Assembly (NCBI GenBank): GCA_041175045.1
Contig: JBEDFR010000078.1
Span: 1 to 24,716 of the forward strand
Direction of reading: 5' to 3'
DNA: 24,716 nucleotides
From: UBA5078 sp041175045
GTDB taxonomy: Bacteria > Pseudomonadota > Gammaproteobacteria > Pseudomonadales > Pseudohongiellaceae
In this document: piece after piece, positions 21,652-24,716 of the stretch
Layout: each line of letters begins with the position of its first letter
How positions within the stretch are numbered: the stretch's first letter is position 1
Notes under the pieces: generated by a model
What the model was told of the DNA's origin: nothing
Seen by the model: the letters and a program-made list of their open reading frames with translations, nothing else
Database searches by the model: none
Translations under genes and position numbers: made by a program

Positions 21652-21897
21652 ATGGCTATAGACGCAGATCAGATCAAAACCATGCTGGAAGCTCAGCTTC
21701 CTGCGTGTGACATCATGGTCCAGGGTGAGGGCGGCAAGTTCCAGGTTCACGCCACCGGGGATGTCTTTGACGGCCTCAATGCAGTGAAGCGACAACAGAA
21801 GATCTATCAGATCCTCAATCCCCACATTTCGTCGGGGGCCATCCACGCAGTCAGTATGCGACTGCAGACAGAGGCCGAACGCGCCGCGCAACTCTGA
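21652..21897 (+). CDS. ibaG: IbaG, BolA-family protein
   Basis: 81 residues from the ATG at 21652, with GGAG six bases upstream. The BolA fold is shown by GKFQVHATGDVFDGLNAVKRQQKIYQILNPHISSGAIHAVSMRLQTEAE, with the invariant His in IHAVS. BolA-type proteins bind monothiol glutaredoxins and share an Fe-S cluster; IbaG was linked to acid stress in E. coli. The position between mlaC and murA identifies it as IbaG rather than BolA. Only 47 bases separate it from mlaC, which excludes mlaB. Confidence 0.93.
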   Translation: MAIDADQIKTMLEAQLPACDIMVQGEGGKFQVHATGDVFDGLNAVKRQQKIYQILNPHISSGAIHAVSMRLQTEAERAAQL

Positions 21898-21927
21898 TCA
21901 TTCCTTCCGTTCCGGACCATTGACGAC

Positions 21928-23190
21928 ATGGACAAGCTTTTGATTCAAGGGGGTGTGAGCCTCCATGGGGAAATCCGCATCGCGGGTGCCAAGAACTCCG
22001 CGCTGCCCATCCTGGCCGCCACCCTGCTGACTCGCGAAACGGTGCAGGTATGCAACCTGCCACATCTGTATGACATCACCACCATGCTGGAACTGCTCGG
22101 CTGCATGGGTGTCGAGCCGGTGGTGGACGAAAAGCTCAATGTGGAAGTGAACAGCGGCTCCATCCGCCAGCTGAGCGCTCCTTATGAACTGGTCAAGACC
22201 ATGCGTGCCTCCATCCTTGTGCTGGGCCCGCTGCTCGCCCACCACGGCCAGGCGGAAGTCGCTCTGCCTGGCGGCTGCGCGATCGGCAGCCGACCGGTGA
22301 ACCTGCACATCAGTGCGCTGGAGAAGATGGGCGCCAACATCATCGTGGAAGACGGCTACATCAAGGCCTCTGTGGATGGTCGCCTCAAGGGCGCCCACAT
22401 CTTCATGGACCTGTGCACCGTGACGGGCACTGAGAACGTGATGATGGCCGCCACACTGGCCGAGGGTCAGACTATCATCGAGAACGCCGCGCGCGAGCCT
22501 GAAGTCGTCGATTTAGCCAATTGCCTGAATCGCATGGGGGCGGACATCCACGGTCAGGGCTCCGATACCATCGTGATCAACGGCCGCAAGTCTCTGCACG
22601 GCTGCAGCTATTCAGTCATGCCGGACCGCATCGAGACAGGCACGTACCTGATCGCCGCGGCCGCCACGCGCGGCCGAATCAAGGTGAAAGACACCCGACC
22701 GGATATCCTGGAAGCAGTGCTCAGCAAGCTGGTGGAGGCCGGTGCCGACATCCGCGTGGGCGAGGACTGGATCGAGCTCGACATGCATGGCAAGCGACCT
22801 AAGTCGGTGTCACTGCGTACAGCACCCTATCCCGCCTTTCCGACGGATATGCAGGCGCAGTTCACTGCGCTGAATGCCGTGGCATCCGGATCAGGCTCCA
22901 TCACCGAGACGGTGTTCGAGAATCGCTTCATGCACGTACACGAGATGAATCGCATGGGCGCCTCCATGCATGTGGAAGGCAATACCGTGATCGTGACCGG
23001 CGTGTCTACGCTGAAGGGGGCCCCGGTCATGGCAACAGACCTGCGTGCCTCGGCTAGTCTGATCATTGCCGGCCTGGTGGCCGACAGTCAGACTATCGTG
23101 GACCGCATTTATCACATCGACCGTGGCTATGAGTGCATCGAGGAAAAGCTGCAGTTGCTTGGTGCCCGCATCCGTCGGATCCCTTCTTGA
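21928..23190 (+). CDS. murA: MurA, UDP-GlcNAc enolpyruvyltransferase
   Basis: 420 residues, identical to the usual length of about 419. It performs the first committed step of peptidoglycan synthesis: transfer of enolpyruvate from PEP to UDP-GlcNAc. Landmarks are GAKNSALPILAATLL with the catalytic Lys, YELVKTMRASILVLGPLLA, LPGGCAIGSRPV with catalytic C117 (fosfomycin attacks this residue in the family), GRLKGAHIFMD, NAAREPEVVDLAN, PDRIETGTYL, and DLRASASLIIAGL near the end. The Cys is kept, so no intrinsic fosfomycin resistance from Asp substitution is expected. It starts 30 bases after ibaG. Confidence 0.98.
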   Translation: MDKLLIQGGVSLHGEIRIAGAKNSALPILAATLLTRETVQVCNLPHLYDITTMLELLGCMGVEPVVDEKLNVEVNSGSIRQLSAPYELVKTMRASILVLGPLLAHHGQAEVALPGGCAIGSRPVNLHISALEKMGANIIVEDGYIKASVDGRLKGAHIFMDLCTVTGTENVMMAATLAEGQTIIENAAREPEVVDLANCLNRMGADIHGQGSDTIVINGRKSLHGCSYSVMPDRIETGTYLIAAAATRGRIKVKDTRPDILEAVLSKLVEAGADIRVGEDWIELDMHGKRPKSVSLRTAPYPAFPTDMQAQFTALNAVASGSGSITETVFENRFMHVHEMNRMGASMHVEGNTVIVTGVSTLKGAPVMATDLRASASLIIAGLVADSQTIVDRIYHIDRGYECIEEKLQLLGARIRRIPS

Positions 23191-23205
23191 AGGCATGAAC
23201 GTCCC

Positions 23206-23862
23206 ATGAATGCCAACAACAGTCAGAAGATTGTCATTGCGCTCACCAAGGGGCGCATACTGGACGAGGTGCTGCCTCTGTTCGAGACAGCAGGCATATC
23301 GCCGCTGGAGGACATCAACAGCAGCCGCAAGCTTATCTTCGACACCACCATGCCTGGCGTGCAGATCATGGTGATCCGCGGGTCAGACGTGCCGACCTAT
23401 GTCGAGTTCGGCAGTGCTGACCTTGGCGTAGTGGGCAAGGACCTGCTGCTGGAATATGGCAGCGAAGGCTTCTACGAGCCGCTCGACCTGAAGCTTGCCA
23501 GGTGCCGGTTGATGACGGCAGCGCCAGTCGGTGCCGCAGCGGTGGTCGGTCGCATCAAGGTTGCCACCAAGTTCGCCAACATTACCAAGCGCTATTTTGC
23601 CGAGCAGGGCGTTCAGGTTGATGTCATCAAGCTCAATGGTGCACTCGAACTGGCGCCATCCATGGGACTTGCTGACATCATCGTGGACATCGTGGATAGC
23701 GGCAATACCCTCAAGGCCAATGGATTGGAACCCTTGCAGCTGATCGCTCAGATCAGCTCCCGGGTCATCGTCAACAAGGCGGCGCTGAAGATGAAACACG
23801 CGCTGATCAAGCCGCTGCTGCATTGCCTCGCCGAAGCCGTCGAGGCCAGAGCGCAGGAGTGA
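23206..23862 (+). CDS. hisG: HisG, ATP phosphoribosyltransferase (short form)
   Basis: 218 residues, the short HisG type lacking the C-terminal regulatory domain (long forms are about 300). It catalyses the first step of histidine synthesis, joining ATP and PRPP. Motifs: IALTKGRILDEVLPLFETAG, VIRGSDVPTYVEFGSADLGVVGKDLLLE, and the PRPP loop LAPSMGLADIIVDIVDSGNTLKANGLE. Short HisG needs the HisZ regulatory subunit, which is not in this window. It follows murA after 15 bases and precedes hisD by nine, so histidine synthesis is tied to the cell-wall gene operon, as in pseudomonads. Confidence 0.97.
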   Translation: MNANNSQKIVIALTKGRILDEVLPLFETAGISPLEDINSSRKLIFDTTMPGVQIMVIRGSDVPTYVEFGSADLGVVGKDLLLEYGSEGFYEPLDLKLARCRLMTAAPVGAAAVVGRIKVATKFANITKRYFAEQGVQVDVIKLNGALELAPSMGLADIIVDIVDSGNTLKANGLEPLQLIAQISSRVIVNKAALKMKHALIKPLLHCLAEAVEARAQE

Positions 23863-23871
23863 GTCCGTCCC

Positions 23872-24716
23872 ATGCGTATTGATTTTCCTGCGATTGTCCG
23901 CCTTGACTCGCGTTCTGGCGACTTTGACACAGCCCTGCGTGCCCGGCTCAACCGCGCCATGCTGGGCGATCCACAGATCAATCAGCTGGTCAGCGGCATA
24001 CTCGCCGATGTCGCTGCACGCGGTGATGAGGCACTGCTGGAGTATGCGCAGCGCTTTGACCGCGTCGAAGCTGACAGTATTGCCCAGCTAACTGTTGGTC
24101 ACGAGCAGATGCAGATCAGCCTGGAGCGCCTTCCTGCACGCCAGGCTACCGCCCTGCGTGAGGCCGCCGCCAGAATCCGTGATTACCACGAACGGCAGAA
24201 ACAGTTGTCCTGGCAGTACCAGGATACCGAGGGCTCCGTGTACGGGCAGAAGATCAGCCCACTGGACCGTGTCGGCATCTACGTCCCCGGAGGCAAGGCC
24301 AATTATCCGTCGTCCATGCTGATGAACGGCATTCCAGCCCAGGTGGCGGGCGTCGGCCAGATCATCGCGACCGTGCCCACGCGCTGGAGCGAGCAAGGGG
24401 ATCTGATTTTCGCGGCAGCCGCACTTGCCGGCGTCGAGCGAGTGATCACTGTGGGGGGGGCCCAGGCCATTGCTGCGCTGGCCTACGGGACGCAGAGTGT
24501 GCCTAAAGTGGACAAGATCACCGGTCCGGGCAACATTTACGTGACAATCGCCAAGAAGCACGTGTTTGGCGAGGTGGGGATTGACATGATTGCCGGCCCC
24601 TCGGAGTTGACCATCAACTGCGATGGGCTGACCGACCCGGACTGGATCGCCATGGATCTCTTCTCGCAGGCGGAGCATGACGAGCAGGCGCAGTCGATCC
24701 TGATCTGTCCCAGCGC
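23872..24716 (+). CDS. hisD: HisD, histidinol dehydrogenase, 3' end outside the window
   Basis: About 281 of the usual 430 residues are present; the frame is open to the window edge with no break. HisD oxidises histidinol to histidine in two NAD-dependent steps using zinc. Seen here: DRVGIYVPGGKANYPSSMLMNGIPAQVAGV, GGAQAIAALAYGTQSVPKVDKITGPGNIYVTIAKKHVFG, DMIAGPSEL, and the SQAEHDEQ motif. In the last, Q266 and H269 match the zinc ligands, and the E268-H269 pair the catalytic acid/base, of the E. coli enzyme. The remaining ligands lie past the edge. The gene starts nine bases after hisG. Confidence 0.97.
   Translation, partial: MRIDFPAIVRLDSRSGDFDTALRARLNRAMLGDPQINQLVSGILADVAARGDEALLEYAQRFDRVEADSIAQLTVGHEQMQISLERLPARQATALREAAARIRDYHERQKQLSWQYQDTEGSVYGQKISPLDRVGIYVPGGKANYPSSMLMNGIPAQVAGVGQIIATVPTRWSEQGDLIFAAAALAGVERVITVGGAQAIAALAYGTQSVPKVDKITGPGNIYVTIAKKHVFGEVGIDMIAGPSELTINCDGLTDPDWIAMDLFSQAEHDEQAQSILICPS

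Noticed and set aside
1..24716. CRISPR arrays, tRNA/rRNA genes, insertion sequences, phage or toxin-antitoxin genes
   Set aside because: No spaced direct repeats, cloverleaf-like sequences, transposase motifs or att-like duplications were seen in reading both strands by eye.

Overview
The window is chromosomal DNA from a GC-rich Gammaproteobacterium. The gene orders kdsD-kdsC-lptCAB-rpoN-ptsN-rapZ-ptsO and mlaC-ibaG-murA-hisG-hisD are those of Pseudomonas-like and enteric relatives, and the protein sequences fit. I cannot name the genus; a marine member of the Pseudomonadales or allied lineages is a guess. Coding density is high. I see no insertion sequences, prophage, CRISPR array, tRNA or rRNA.

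Positions 1-5600: the end of a PLP aminotransferase overlaps sfsA, which converges on a small Rieske ferredoxin and a Cys/Met-metabolism PLP enzyme. Then come an unrecognised membrane-anchored protein (minus) and, divergently, a coiled-coil lipoprotein gene. The lipoprotein gene has a good sigma-70 promoter, a 20-codon leader ORF overlapping its start, and a 57-residue basic ORF overlapping its stop.

Positions 5800-13270: an energy and transport block. It holds a membrane pyrophosphatase (hppA) with a clear terminator, a small secreted protein, the Fe-S carrier mrp/apbC, an AGCS amino-acid:sodium symporter with a large inserted loop, and, converging on it, a DUF4212 small subunit plus SSS symporter pair.

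Positions 13300-20670 (all minus strand): the envelope and nitrogen-PTS block, read as kdsD, kdsC, lptC, lptA, lptB, rpoN, ptsN, rapZ, ptsO, darP. It makes KDO, moves LPS to the outer membrane, and encodes sigma-54 with the PTS-Ntr proteins. The hpf gene usually found between rpoN and ptsN is absent. A near-consensus sigma-54 promoter lies just before rpoN on its own strand.

Positions 20670-24716 (plus strand): mlaC, ibaG, murA, hisG and the start of hisD. The expected mlaF, mlaE, mlaD (before mlaC) and mlaB (after it) are missing, so mlaC faces kdsD directly across 330 bases.

Most of the window is ordinary core genome. I did not find a clearly new multi-gene system. The best leads are the sigma-54 site before rpoN, the orphan mlaC, and the leader ORF/lipoprotein/small basic protein unit.
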